The position numbers and the translations under genes are program-made. The notes below the pieces were generated by a model. That model did no database searches. It was not told where the DNA came from and saw nothing but the letters and a program-made list of their open reading frames with translations. A stretch of 64,000 bases of DNA from Pseudofabraea citricarpa (Eukaryota > Ascomycota > Leotiomycetes > Helotiales > Dermateaceae): NCBI GenBank assembly GCA_029641185.1, contig JAPWGK010000007.1, positions 310,001 to 374,000 on the forward strand. The letters run 5' to 3'. Positions 11,078 to 22,027 of this stretch are shown piece by piece. Each line of letters begins with the position of its first letter. Position 1 is the stretch's first letter.

Positions 11078-13068
11078 ATGATTCTTTTTGCTTTTCTTAT
11101 TCTTTTGGTTCTGGTTTGGAAGTTGTGAGTCTTTTGTTCTTGTTGGTGTGTTTTTCTTTTCGCTGCAGAATGGAGGGGTTGATTTGGAGAGGGGTATGGT
11201 GGGGTAAACTCGGCTGTGCTTAACGCCGTCGCTTGTGCCTTTTTTTCTCTTTCTTTTACGTGTATGTGTGGATTGTGATCCCTTCTAACTAGAGGTATAC
11301 TATGCTATTTCAATAGCTTCTGATATCTAAAGCTTATCATAATACCTTCAAGGATGGGTTTGATTATATATCACGTGATGCGTACAGACACAACTATTTC
11401 TTAGAATAACCAACTACGAGACTGTAGCTATAAAAGACGAGAAAACGTATCCTCTTTCTTACTACTTTTATTTTTTGAAAGCTTTCATAGCACTTTATAG
11501 CATATTATCAAGAGAAGACAAAAGTAAGAACGTAAGAAGGGTTGATGATTTGATTTGCAAACATGAATCGCGATGTCTTCAAGACTCCCAGAATATATTA
11601 TTTCATGTTCCTCGCTTAGTAAACAGCCGCCGAAGCAAAATCCACCAAAGCGCACAACACGAAGGATACGGAGAAGTTACCATCAAAAGTATCGAACATG
11701 ATCATGCAATTGTTCTGTCCCCCAACGATTCGCTCATCTTCACAGCCATGGCGTCGATCATCCGATCCCGAAAAGTTACACCATTAGACGAACTTTGAGC
11801 CTGCTCGGGCCCTGAAACCGAAAACGCCTCAGGTTCAGCCGTGGGTTGCACCGCCTAATCGTACACTGCCTTTCAGATATCGATACGCTACTCTTCATCT
11901 GCTCTACTATGGGATCGTCTGACCTTATGAGATCAGATCAACGCTTTTGCTTTGCGGCACAGAACTTTTAGGATTCTTCGCATGAGAGGGGCGAAGCCAT
12001 TGTCAAAGGGGCACCTTTAGAAGACTTGCATTTATGTGCGTGTGCATTCAAAAATTCCACGGGACTTCTTGCCTGGTATGAAAAAGAGCAACTGGAAAGA
12101 TGGATAAGCTACATAAAGTTGCCTCTCTGCGTTACATAGCGAACAATAACTCTCGCATGTATCGTTCGCATAAATATTCCAGACGACGTCAAGTCCAAGC
12201 CTCAAGCTCATGCCTCCTGTCAACCTGGTGTGGCAGGCCTCGGTCCCGCCTTCACAGCCATCCCATCCCAAAGTCCGCCTTGGGAACGCCAAACAAGTTT
12301 TGGATATCAAACCGTCAATCGCAGCGACATTTCTCGCATATGCGGAGGCTTGACTTTGGACGAGACCGAGATTGGTCGAAGTCGATGCGCCTGTCGTAAG
12401 GATCTACACTTCCCTTGGAAGGATCTACCTGCAGTGCCGGCTATGCTATGGCCTACAATTAGCACAAAACGGATTCTAGCTTTCTAGCAACTCTGTTGTT
12501 CCTCTAGTGACTTGACGGTTCTGAACTAGCTATGTCGGTAAAGATATAGAAATTTCACATCACGTCTCACGGATGAATACCTTCAATTTCGAAGAATCTG
12601 TGCAGGTGTAAATCATCATCCGAACTGGCAAGATCGTCCAAAGAGATCAGCTTGCCCACTTGTTTCTCCTGCCTACACGCATAATACCGATCTGTTTATC
12701 AGCTGGGGGAGAACCCAAAACCGCGTCCGTTTCCATAGCTCAGATCTTACCACACCTTGGGTTTCAATTAACCGAGATGCTCAGCGCTTCGGCTTAGCGA
12801 CCCCTTTCACTAGTTGTACGTCGTCGATGTGAAGGTGGTATAAAAAAGCGACTTGCCCTTCAGATGTTTGACTTCTCCAGCAAGCTGGGTCTTATCTCTT
12901 GTACACTGCATCTTTCTTCCCTTCATTATTATTACCATTTTTCGGATTTCTATATTCCTTATATTCCTTCGGCTATTCTTAACGACTTGGAACCTACTTC
13001 TCCTCAGAAAATCCTTTACACTTCCCTCTAAAACCACCATAGAATTTCTTGACGAAATTTAATTCAAT
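11078..13068. other. Intergenic region, no gene recognised
   Basis: About 2 kb. Frames such as 11475-11798 and 12230-12487 show no domain, no splice-supported extension and no signal peptide, so none is called. The final 230 bp is the promoter and leader of the cysteine-rich protein. Confidence 0.5.
12839..12847 (+). promoter_or_regulatory. TATA-box-like element of the cysteine-rich secreted protein gene
   Basis: tataaaaaa lies about 230 bp upstream of the start codon at 13069 and is followed by a pyrimidine-rich leader. Position and sequence fit a TATA promoter of a regulated secreted-protein gene; this is inference. Confidence 0.4.
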
Positions 13069-13677
13069 ATGAAGACTACCTCAATTCTCAGCCTTTTCAG
13101 CTGTAAGTTATCTTGAGGTTCCGCGATGCCTAACACATAATAATTGGTGATATATATAGTCGTCCTCGCCGTATCTGCGGTTCCTCCATTTGATCCGGCC
13201 GGAACACCAAATGTGGGCAATGGCAACGGGGGACAGTTCATCGGTGGACAATGTCTCAGTGACGCAGATTGCGCCAGTACATGCTGCGCCAACCCGACTG
13301 GAATATGCTCTGGTTTAGGCGCAGCAACGTCAGCGGGCAAGACAGGATGCGGCTTCAGCTCAGCAGGCGGTGCAGCAGCAGCTGTACCGGCCCCCGCAGC
13401 TACACCATCACAAGCCGCCGCGGCTCCAGCAACGGGAGCAACAGGAGCTGCGACCAGCAATGCGAATGGTGGACCGCCATTCGATCCCTCGGGCGCGAAG
13501 AATGTCGGTAATGGACAGGCTGTGCAGTTTATTGGTGGCCAATGCCTTTCCAACGCCGATTGTGCTAGCGACTGCTGTGCCGGTCCTTCTGGAATCTGTT
13601 CGGGCTTGGGAGCTCAGAATGCGGCGGGCAAGACGGGATGTGGATTCGTATCGGCTAAGAAGCTGGTGCGTATGTGA
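13069..13677 (+). CDS. Small secreted cysteine-rich protein with a tandemly duplicated domain
   Basis: Exon 1 13069-13102, intron 13103-13159, exon 2 13160-13677; about 183 aa. A signal peptide (MKTTSILSLFSFVLAVSAVP) leads into two near-identical modules of about 55 residues separated by an Ala/Pro/Thr-rich linker. Each module reads roughly PPFDP-G-NVGNG, QFIGGQCLS-ADCAS-CCA-P-GICSGLGA, AGKTGCGF and has six cysteines including one CC pair, likely three disulfides. The module resembles small fungal secreted proteins annotated as biotrophy-associated secreted protein; that likeness is from memory and the function is unknown. Placement after a TATA-type promoter and a signal peptide supports secretion. 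The stop follows KKLVRM directly; a donor-like GTGCGT just before it leaves open an alternative C-terminus. Confidence 0.85.
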
Positions 13678-13797
13678 GGAGTAATGGGAGGGTTGAAGGA
13701 ATTGGATGCTCTAATATATCATGTGTGTCTGTCTATAATGTTATCAGGTCTATTTTGTCTTCTCGGTCTTGAAGTGATCACCCCGATCTAACCCTGC

Positions 13798-14610
13798 TCA
13801 TAAAACCCGGTACGATACTCTGCTTACGCCCTTGCTCCTACTGATCTTCTTAACCTCGATCTTTCCCACCAGGCTGCAATCACCAACGTGAGTTCCTCCA
13901 CATGGGTACGCGCCAAGCCCCTCCATTTCTACAACTCTTCCCAGCTCTTCTCCATCTGGCAGTTGAAAGCCATCCGCAACGCCCATGCAGTCCTTGAGAA
14001 GCTTCTCCATCGGCCACCAATGAATCAATACCTTGCTCGCCCCCTTAACAAACTCGTCTGTCTTGGCTTGAATAGCATCCTTATGTTTCCCATCAATAAG
14101 ACCACCAAATTCCACAGCTGCCGAGTCTGGATAATGCGAGGCCTTCGATTCTGCCAGCGGGGGAAGCACGCCCTCACGACTCAGTGCATTGATAGCGAGG
14201 CCGAGAATATGACCAGCAGTATGAAGGCGAGAATACAAATCTCTCTTCTCAGCATCGATGATCTGCTGTATTTCTTCGCCGATGCTAAATTTGTTACTTG
14301 ATCCAGCAGGCTTAAACCGGCCAAAATGCAGGATCTGTCCGCCGACAGCTGGGTGCCGGACCGCACTGACTTCAAAAGTGGCGCTGTTGGATACAGAATT
14401 GATGGTGCCGACATCAGACGGCTGACCACCGCCTTGAACGTAGAAGATGGTCTCGTCAGTGATCAAGGCATGGTCTTCTTCCGTGGGTTCTTTGATCAAA
14501 GATTGGTCTGCTGCAGGGAGTGCAGAAACGGGGCTTATCGACAGGACTTTGCTGAGGTACTGGCGAAGCTCCCCGCTCTGTTGGTAGATCAATTGGGTTC
14601 GTGCCGCCAT
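13798..14610 (-). CDS. AlaX-like alanyl-tRNA editing protein (SAD domain)
   Basis: Stand-alone trans-editing hydrolase that would deacylate mischarged tRNA-Ala (Ser- or Gly-tRNA-Ala), related to the editing half of alanyl-tRNA synthetase. A single exon encodes 270 aa. The ATG at 14610 was chosen because the frame upstream opens only with GTG. An N-terminal beta-barrel-like region contains FYVQGGGQPSD, a hallmark of class II AlaX and AlaRS. The zinc site is made by His130 and His134 (RLHTAGH) with Cys237 and His241 (YPCGGTHV). All four zinc ligands are present, so it should be active. No mitochondrial targeting signal is obvious. It converges tail to tail with the cysteine-rich protein gene, 120 bp apart. 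Confidence 0.9.
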   Translation of the reverse strand: MAARTQLIYQQSGELRQYLSKVLSISPVSALPAADQSLIKEPTEEDHALITDETIFYVQGGGQPSDVGTINSVSNSATFEVSAVRHPAVGGQILHFGRFKPAGSSNKFSIGEEIQQIIDAEKRDLYSRLHTAGHILGLAINALSREGVLPPLAESKASHYPDSAAVEFGGLIDGKHKDAIQAKTDEFVKGASKVLIHWWPMEKLLKDCMGVADGFQLPDGEELGRVVEMEGLGAYPCGGTHVGDCSLVGKIEVKKISRSKGVSRVSYRVL

Positions 14611-15691
14611 CTGCCGACACTGGAATGCCGCCACGAAACGATATATGGGAATGTGAAGGCTTTAATGGTTGGAATTGTGGACAGATTTATATCGCTGGCG
14701 AGAGTAAGCGCACGCCCTTGACATGACGGCTCTTGCATTGCGCTGTGGCAAAGCTCCCACTCTTGTTGTTTGACTATAGATCACGTGATATATACTTGTT
14801 TTGCTGCGAACAACACTGTTATTATGCCAAGGGCACTTAAGGCGATGTAGGAATATAGAGTAAGCTTGATGTGTTGTTGAGAACTCGTGAAATGTATCTG
14901 ATAAAAAAGGTTATGTGTGCATAAAAGTTATGCAACTAGGAAGCGACCCTTCTCTAATAGCCAATTGGCATTATTCAAGGATGATTCTACTTAGCTTTTT
15001 CAAAAAGAGGTTGCCGTTTATGCAACACAGTTAAAAAATGCGACTTTGCTCCGGTTTATATTCATTGAGTACCCTTATTAATGTATGTTGGGCTTAGAGA
15101 AGATAAAAGCAGTTGTGCACGAGTGTCGTCCCTAGCTTAACGAGCTTCTTTAATTCGCGGATTAACTTCCCTCAAGAAATTCACTTTACCCACAGAAATA
15201 GAGCACATGTACCTTTTCTTGCTTTACGGCAGCCACGGAATTTCAATAACGATTACTTCTCAAACTCCATAATAAATGTAGAGTGTGGGACCTCTAAAAG
15301 TAAGTACAAATTAGACCACGGACTTGCTTTATATCCAGGGGTTCGCTAAGGCACTAGCGAGGTACGGAGTCAAGAATAGGGAATTAAAGTGTTATGGTTA
15401 AACCTCCGAAGGTTTTTCTTGCCAAAGATTTACCAGATGACGTCGAAATAAGGCTTGACGTCTATATATCTGAGTCTTAACAAATCTTGCAAGCGTCGAG
15501 GGTAAAGGTCGCGGGTAAATAAGCTCTCTCGGTACAATCTAGATGAGGAAATGAGGGGAGCCGAAGAGGGTCAAGATGAATGTTTCTCCGCGCCGGTCAC
15601 CAGAGTCCCTCTTGCCGATCCCTCGTAAAGAATTCGAATATAAAGAAGCCATGGATCTCTTCTTCTCCGGTGCACAGCACCGGTATTTAAA
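14611..15691. other. Divergent intergenic region AlaX-like / pectate lyase
   Basis: No gene recognised in about 1.1 kb. A small perfect hairpin (AAACCT-CCGA-AGGTTT) lies near 15400. The last 60 bp before the pectate lyase ATG contains a tatttaaaa TATA-like run that sits too close to the start to be an ordinary TATA box. Confidence 0.5.
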
Positions 15692-17324
15692 ATGCTGCTG
15701 CTCGCTAAGTATTTCGTGGCGTTGTGCGCAACGACTGCCGCATCGGCGGCACTCGTTCCTTACACAGGCCCAGCCCCGGATCTACCCGCCGATCGACAGC
15801 CCTTTGGTTTTGGGGTCCAGACAACTGGTGGTGCGGCGGCTAATTCATCGAGCGTGTATCTCGTGGATAACATGATTGATCTGAGAACCGCCCTTACTCT
15901 GCCATACCCGAGGATCGTCTACGTCAGAGGAAACATCTCAGGGAATGAGATCACCAATGATGCAAATGGAAGCGTGTATGCGGATTGCCAGTGGTATATT
16001 GATAATGGACCTGTCAAGAGCTTCAACTTTACACAGTATATCATGTCCTTGAATTCGTCATACACGGATGCCGTTGCTGCTGCTGCTGCGGCCAATGAGA
16101 CGATAGATGGTTACAATGCTACTGAGTTTCTCACGCTTCTCAAAAAAATGAATGTGAGTTATGATTCCGTATTCTTTTTGGATGTCCCTAGCTTTTCACT
16201 CGGAAGATTGTCACCGAAAGTTTACTAATATTATCTTTCTAGGGATGGAGACCACAAGCTCAAAATTCACAAAAGGCTTGGGCTGCTATTAATGTCAAAT
16301 CAGACTTAACACTCATTGGGTGGGATGGAGATGCCTACCTCAACGGTGTAAGTTTGATATTCAACTCAGTCAGCAACGTAATTGGTCAGTAAAAAAAACC
16401 CTAGCCATGAAAATTCCAGTAAAAAGGCCATTCTCGTTGTCTAACATATCAATAGTAAGAAATCTCAAGATGAGCAGCGTTCGCGACTGCTTTCCAGCAC
16501 CAGAAACCCTGACAAGCTGGAATGCTCGCTACGACGCCATGTCGCTTGTAACATCAACGAATTTCTGGATCGATGGGAACATCTTCGCCGATGGGCCAGC
16601 GCCTGTCGCTCCGGAGCCGGTAATCTGGGACTACAAAGTCGATCGATACGACGGGCTCGTCGACTGCGAAGACGGGACGGACAACATAACATTCTCGCAC
16701 AACGTAGTCGCCAACCACCACAAGAGCATGCTCCTCGGCGGGGGGCTCAAAGAACGAGAGCGAGACCTGGGCAAGATGCGGTTCACCATCTTCGGGAACC
16801 ATTTCCTGAACAGCAATTCGCGGAACCCGCTCATGCGCTTCGGGACCTTTTATATAATCAATAACATGTTTACGAATCTGCCCCTGGACCCTTCCGTCTA
16901 CCAGGCACCATTCCAGTATAACTTCGGCGTCTATACCGAGTCGTCGGCCCTCGTTGCGGGGAATGTCTTCTACCAGGATCCCGTCACGTCAGGCCCGACA
17001 AAAATCTTCTCTTATTCGGGCCTGACGAACTCGAGTCTTCCGGCTCGTGTCTGCGTGCCTGCTGAAAGCAACTCGACAAGTCTCGCGAATTTAGCAACAC
17101 CTGGAAGCGAGCTGAATGGGGCGGAGATTAATCTTCAAGCAGATGCGCAGCAGAAATTTGAACAGGTAGTCGCTACCAATCCTGACGCTGCTGTAAATGG
17201 CTCTTTGGTTTTATCTTGTGATGGATTTAGGGATCAAGAGGTCCCGATCACCTTTGACACGACGGATGATATTGAAACATATGTGAGGGCACAATCTGGG
17301 CAATTGAATTCGCATCTGCCGTAG
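15692..17324 (+). CDS. Secreted pectate lyase-like protein (polysaccharide lyase family 1)
   Basis: Right-handed beta-helix enzyme expected to cleave polygalacturonate by beta-elimination. Exons 15692-16153, 16243-16384 and 16456-17324 give about 490 aa. A signal peptide (MLLLAKYFVALCATTAASA) is present. The PL1 core includes SNVIVRNLKM, NFWIDGNIF (matching the family's vWiDH strand but with Gly instead of His), YDGLVDCEDGTDNITFSHN (calcium-binding acidic loop), HHKSMLLGGG and SRNPLMRFG, which carries the catalytic-type Arg in the RxP context. About 80 residues between the first strand and the SNV strand are an inserted, Asn-rich segment. Many NxS/T sites are present. The joins restore continuous PL1 homology. 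Longer than typical fungal pectate lyases of about 320-380 aa. Confidence 0.88.
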
Positions 17325-17870
17325 AAACGAACGACAATCCCCTGAATACACTTATTCTCCTCTATGGCTAGTGTTAGCTTTTGAATTTATAATCAACCCA
17401 TACTATTTGTATCAATTACCAGACAGTAATTTCTATAGATGAGCATACTTGTCTCTTACGACTTGCAAGAAAAATGCTGGTGATTGAAATCTGTACAAAA
17501 TTCGATGCCAAATTTCAAGTTAAAGTAAGTGATTTGAGTTGAGAGATGCAAACTACTTACTCTAAAAACAAGAAATTAGGTATATTGAACACAATTTGCT
17601 CTGCCTTAGAAAAGGACAAGGCTACCAGGAACGCCGTCGCCATGAATCTGGACTCGGTGATCAAAATATGCTCAATTGCATAATCACCTAGAAGACAGAG
17701 CAAACCTATAAGGTGATGAAGCAAAAGTTGAACGGCTTTCTATACTATGTACTCTAGCAAAATTGAGCATAAAACTCCGTTCAGGATAACGACTGTACAC
17801 CTGTGTCCAGGGATTATGATATAACCAAATTTCTATTAGTACTTTAACACCTCAAAAGACCATCCGCCAA
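17325..17870. other. Convergent intergenic region pectate lyase / lipase
   Basis: About 550 bp between two convergent 3' ends; AT-rich with no gene seen. Confidence 0.5.
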
Positions 17871-19019
17871 TCAGTGACAGGATGAGATCTGACCAAAGTA
17901 CCTTTTGTGCGCAGCGATCGCCGAGATGGTAGGATGGAAGTTCGAATTTCCCCTCACGCTATACAGAGGGGTGCTAATGACATGAACATCAGAAGGCTTA
18001 ATATTGGTTTCATCCGTGGCAATCCAATATTCAGGCGAGAAGTGGTCCCACTCCTCAGTGCTGGTAGAATCATGCATCGGGAAATTCGAGACCGCATCAT
18101 TCCAATCACTTTTATAAGGCAGTCAGCTGAGATCCCATGGGCAGAATTTGGAGAGGGGACTTACGTTACTCTGTAGTTGGCTCCTTTGGCTGGTGCTTGG
18201 TTGGTAATGTAGGTCGAGATGTCGGCGGACCCAATGCGAGGCTGGCCATAAGTATACAAATCAATGTGGTAGCCGGCATTTCTCATGACGGCGGCTCCAA
18301 TAGCAGCCACAGCACCACCCAGGCTATGACCGGTAAAAACGACCTTATAGTCGGGATATGCAGCCACGGCAGCTGCCAGCCTGGCCTCGATAGTAGGCTG
18401 AATCTCTCGCCAGCTTCCGAGATAACCACGATGGACTATGCACTTATCGTGTGTATTTTCTGTGCCACAAATATCGGTTTCTTCCTTTCCGAACTCTAGA
18501 TTGTTCGAGAAGGAATTGCTGCTGATTCCTGGGCTGCCTCTGAAGGCCAGCACGATGAGTTTTTCCTCACCGTCGATCGAGAAGTAGCCAGTTGTCAACC
18601 TGTTACCGACTCTATACACGCTGTTAGTTTGATATTTCGGTATTGATTAACGATGACTTGCTCGAAAAATGAATGGAAGATGAACGCGCTATTTGCCTCG
18701 ACAAGTTTGCAACTTCCACCATTGTTTTTGCAGGTGACAAAAATAGAATTCGGGTTTTTTACGACGTTTCTGCAATATGCAGCACCAGAGTACTCGGCGA
18801 ACAGCTTCAGAGCTGCAAGCTCTTTACGAGAGGCAGCTTTTTGTGGTCAGTAAAATCTGTCTTGAGAAGGACTAGGAGATACTTACTGACTAGTGGCGTG
18901 CGATCCAATCCTATGTCAGGCTCTGTTACAGTGAATAGTTCCCGGAGCATTTCTATGAAAGGCGATGCTGTCACTACACTCAGATACGCCAATAGAACAG
19001 CCGCAGTGCAGAATTTCAT
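17871..19019 (-). CDS. Secreted class 3 (Rhizomucor-type) triacylglycerol lipase / feruloyl-esterase-like
   Basis: Exons 19019-18887, 18836-18662, 18611-18165 and 18108-17871 give about 330 aa. A signal peptide (MKFCTAAVLLAYLSVVTAS) indicates secretion. Lipase_3 landmarks: LIVLAFRGS (oxyanion strand), GHSLGG with nucleophile Ser199, YTYGQPRIG, then TDWNDAVSNFP with candidate catalytic Asp256, a tell-tale SPEYWI strand, and a C-terminal AAHKRYFG giving the catalytic His. Cysteines near 68, 83 and 90 fit the disulfides of secreted members. Substrate could be acylglycerols or feruloyl esters; the sequence alone does not decide. Intron 2 (18661-18612) needs a GC donor (GA|GCAAGT), the only site that keeps frame. 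Introns 1 and 3 are ordinary GT-AG. Confidence 0.9.
18612..18661 (-). other. GC-AG intron within the lipase gene
   Basis: 50-nt intron with donor GCAAGT, the usual consensus of GC-AG introns, a CTAAC branch-like site and ATAG acceptor. The GT one base group downstream (CAA|GTCATC) would break the reading frame. Confidence 0.7.
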
Positions 19020-19799
19020 GTTTATATCTTTCTACAAGCTGGTTAAAGTAATGTCGATAGCGAGGAAAGGGATATAAAGGAAAGTTATGGTTAAGATAAT
19101 GACGAGGAAGAGAGTGCTTTGGTTTTGAGTGCGACCCCAGACTGTAAGAAGAAATAGAGCAGAGTAATTTTCTTTTCCTGGCAATAAATCGTGTGCGAAC
19201 CTTAATCACTTCGGCAGATGATTGCTGTAATACTGTATAAGAGGAATCCATAGAATAAATACTTAGATGTGTATGCTAAGGACATAGTGAAGAAGCCGTC
19301 GAGTTTTTATATCGTTCGGTCCCCAGAACCTACCAAAACGGCAAACTTAGTGAAGCGCTTATGACCCCTCGTGAACAAACACCACTTCCTAATTGTAAAA
19401 GCTAACCCTGCGTACACGCGCTTTTCGTAGTTATTTGGTGGAGTGGATGAAATTAGAGATTCTAATTTCTTACATTCATGTGAACAAAAAGAAACCTATA
19501 CCAACATTAAGTTTTGGGATATTAATATTACGTGCTAGTGCCTGTGTGGTAGGGCTAGAAAATACAAAAATACTAGTAAAATGGCGTTTTTAGGCCATAC
19601 TAAAACGAGGTGAATCCTGTAAAATTAAAAGGGAATAATAAAGAAAGCTGGACCAATGACCAAGTTAAAGCGACTGAATGGCATCGGAATTTTCTTCTAA
19701 CCACTCACCACCGAAATACCACCAATGGCCTCCAACAGCGGGTTAACAAATGACGATTTGGGCGAAAAGAAGGGCATGATTGAAGAAGCCCCACACTCT
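19020..19799. other. Intergenic region lipase / amidase
   Basis: About 780 bp holding the lipase promoter and the amidase 3' end; no gene recognised. Short frames on the minus strand (18916-19251) overlap the lipase leader and lack support. Confidence 0.5.
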
Positions 19800-22027
19800 T
19801 CAGTACATAGTTTCTCCAACCTTAACACTCAACGGCCGGCCACTTTTTGAAAACACAACTTGAAGCAAATCGATTAACTGGATATCAGAACCTAACAATT
19901 GTTCAGCAAAGATCCAGTATGGTAGTTCCTCAGAGCTTACCAGGTGGGCCAAGTAGCATCAGGTTTATTGGCCGAAAAACATCTCGGTTTTGGATGTGGG
20001 AGTAATATTTGGTGTGTCCAACTGGTGAGGACATTAGTTTAAAATCTCTGTCAGCCTCGGTGAAAAGGAGAGCGGTCAAAAACTCACCGGGAAAAGATAT
20101 GCAGGGTAGACCACCAAGAACGGAGATTGAGGTAGATTTTAGACCAAATCCTTGCCAGTCGAGAGGATCCTTGTCTTGGATGATATTGTTTGGCTGCCTC
20201 ACCAATTCTGGCTCTGCATGAGCGATAGGCAAAAACATAACTGTGCCCTCTTTAAAAACCACCTTGTGAAGCCATGCCTTGAAAAGGTGCATCTTGTTGC
20301 ATTCTGCATTGTATTTTTCTCCCGATATACTGCGCGCAAGATCTCTCTTGTAACGAACAAGTGGCTCTAATACAGGGTCGCGACCAAATTCGGTCCGAAA
20401 ATCCTCTTCAAATTTCTGGTTGTTTCGGCGGGAGTCATATAGTTGAACATGAGCAAGAGTTTCTGAAAGATAATCCTTCCATACTACTGAAATTGGCTTG
20501 TTGTCATGGTCGGAAATCTCACAGGAAGCCCCGAAGTCCAGGGATTCTCTTCTGGTGCTGGTGGCATTTTCAAAATCTCGAAAGAAATTCTCCAGAATCT
20601 CATGTTCCGGCTTGTTATAACCCTCCAGTAATCCTTGGAGATAGAGCAATTTTTCAACTCGCAGCGGTTTGATGTTCTTGCTTGGTAACCAAGCTCTGGC
20701 TAGCTCAGCAAAGTCTGGAATGCTACGAGAGAAGTGTCCCGGAGTATCAAAGAATGTAGATACCAATATTCCCCCATCAATTGGAAGAGCACCTTGAGTA
20801 GGTCTCAATCCAATGATACCGTCTACAGCAGCTGGGCCAACCATGCTCCCAAGACTATCAGACCCTATGCTAAAGTCTAGCCATTCGTAAGCAGCCACTG
20901 CCACGGCGCTGCCTGTGCTGCTGCAATCAGGGTCCAGATTTCCGTCTCCGCGAGGATTGATCGGGCACTGATAATCAACCCAGTCATTAGGTCCAGCGCC
21001 GGACGCAAAACATACCGTTTTGGTTTTACCCACAATCACAGCTCCTTGGTCGATCAAAGCTTGTATAGACGTCGCAGTAGAATTTCGTTCCTTGTATAAC
21101 GCTTCATGCTCCTTGGATCCTGCAGTAGTTTTAAGACCTCGGATATCGAATATATCTTTCACCGCAACTCGTTTTCCAGATAACGGTTTCTTGGCATCTG
21201 CAGGTGGGAAGTATAATCGAGATGGCACTGGGATGAGATCGGTTGCGATTTGGTGGTAACTGATGAATTCCAATTAGTTCTCACAGACCCCACTCTGTAA
21301 GACGACTCTTCTTTAAAATTTCCAGAAATGCGAAAAGACAGCATCCAGTGTTCTTATTAAATTTTAAAGGCTTGCACTTGCGAACGAAGCTGCCTCTTAC
21401 AGCAAGTCACATTCGTCCTTGACTAATTGTCAAGGCCTATGCCATATTATACCTCGTAAAATGAAAACTAAAGAAGGAAATATTGTTATATGTCTGCTAA
21501 ACAATATGGGCATACCTTTGTGCGTCGTCTCCAGAAGGCACCACTCCACATATGAAAGCTGCGTACGGATCTGGATACAACTTGAAAGCTTGATGGACAC
21601 TGTGGCCAACCAGAAAGTAAGGCGCAGAAGCCAACTTGGAATCAGACTTTGCAAACAAAATGGTGGCCTGGGGTAGGGAGTCCACGTCCAGACCAGGAGG
21701 CACGGTATCTTGAGAAATGAGAAGAATGATGTTTTTGATGAAGACTTCGTCCAGGACATCGTCATACTTCATCAACTCTATCAACCTTTTTTCAATATTC
21801 TCCGAGCTGATAGTAGATCGGCCGTCGTCATCACGGAGTTCAGCTGCATTGATGAGAACTACCGGCGAGGGCTCTTTCTTGGCTTTGAACATGTCTCTTG
21901 CATCCATCTTTACATCATCCTCGTTATCCAGACCGTTAATTATGGCAACCGAGCTTGGGGATGGATAGTATTCCGTGCTTCCAAACTGAATTCTACGGAA
22001 TTTCTGCGGGACAGGGTTGAGCAGCAT
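19800..22027 (-). CDS. Amidase-signature family hydrolase
   Basis: Exons 22027-21516, 21259-19941 and 19891-19800 give about 640 aa. The first about 180 residues form the N-terminal domain found in a fungal amidase subgroup (APYFLVGHSVHQAFKLYPD). The amidase-signature domain follows with the Ser-cisSer-Lys triad: Lys205 (VAVKDIFDI), Ser285 (CSSTGS) and nucleophile Ser309 (GSDSLGSMVGP), spaced exactly 24 apart as in fatty acid amide hydrolase. It probably hydrolyses a C-N amide bond in a small molecule; the substrate is unknown. The 256-nt first intron and a 49-nt last intron are needed: the last exon adds GSDIQLIDLLQVVFSKSGRP and a short tail, which fits the family's C-terminus better than the immediate stop at 19930. 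No signal peptide. Residues around the nucleophile deviate from the usual GGS (LGS), so activity is likely but not certain. Confidence 0.88.

Noticed and set aside
10660..11223. 187-aa plus-strand frame
   Set aside because: Crosses a clear tRNA-Leu gene and low-complexity A-rich sequence.
11475..11798. 107-aa plus-strand frame
   Set aside because: No domain, no signal peptide, no splice-supported extension.
13059..13553. 164-aa minus-strand frame opposite the cysteine-rich protein
   Set aside because: Low-complexity antisense; sense strand has signal peptide and conserved cysteines.
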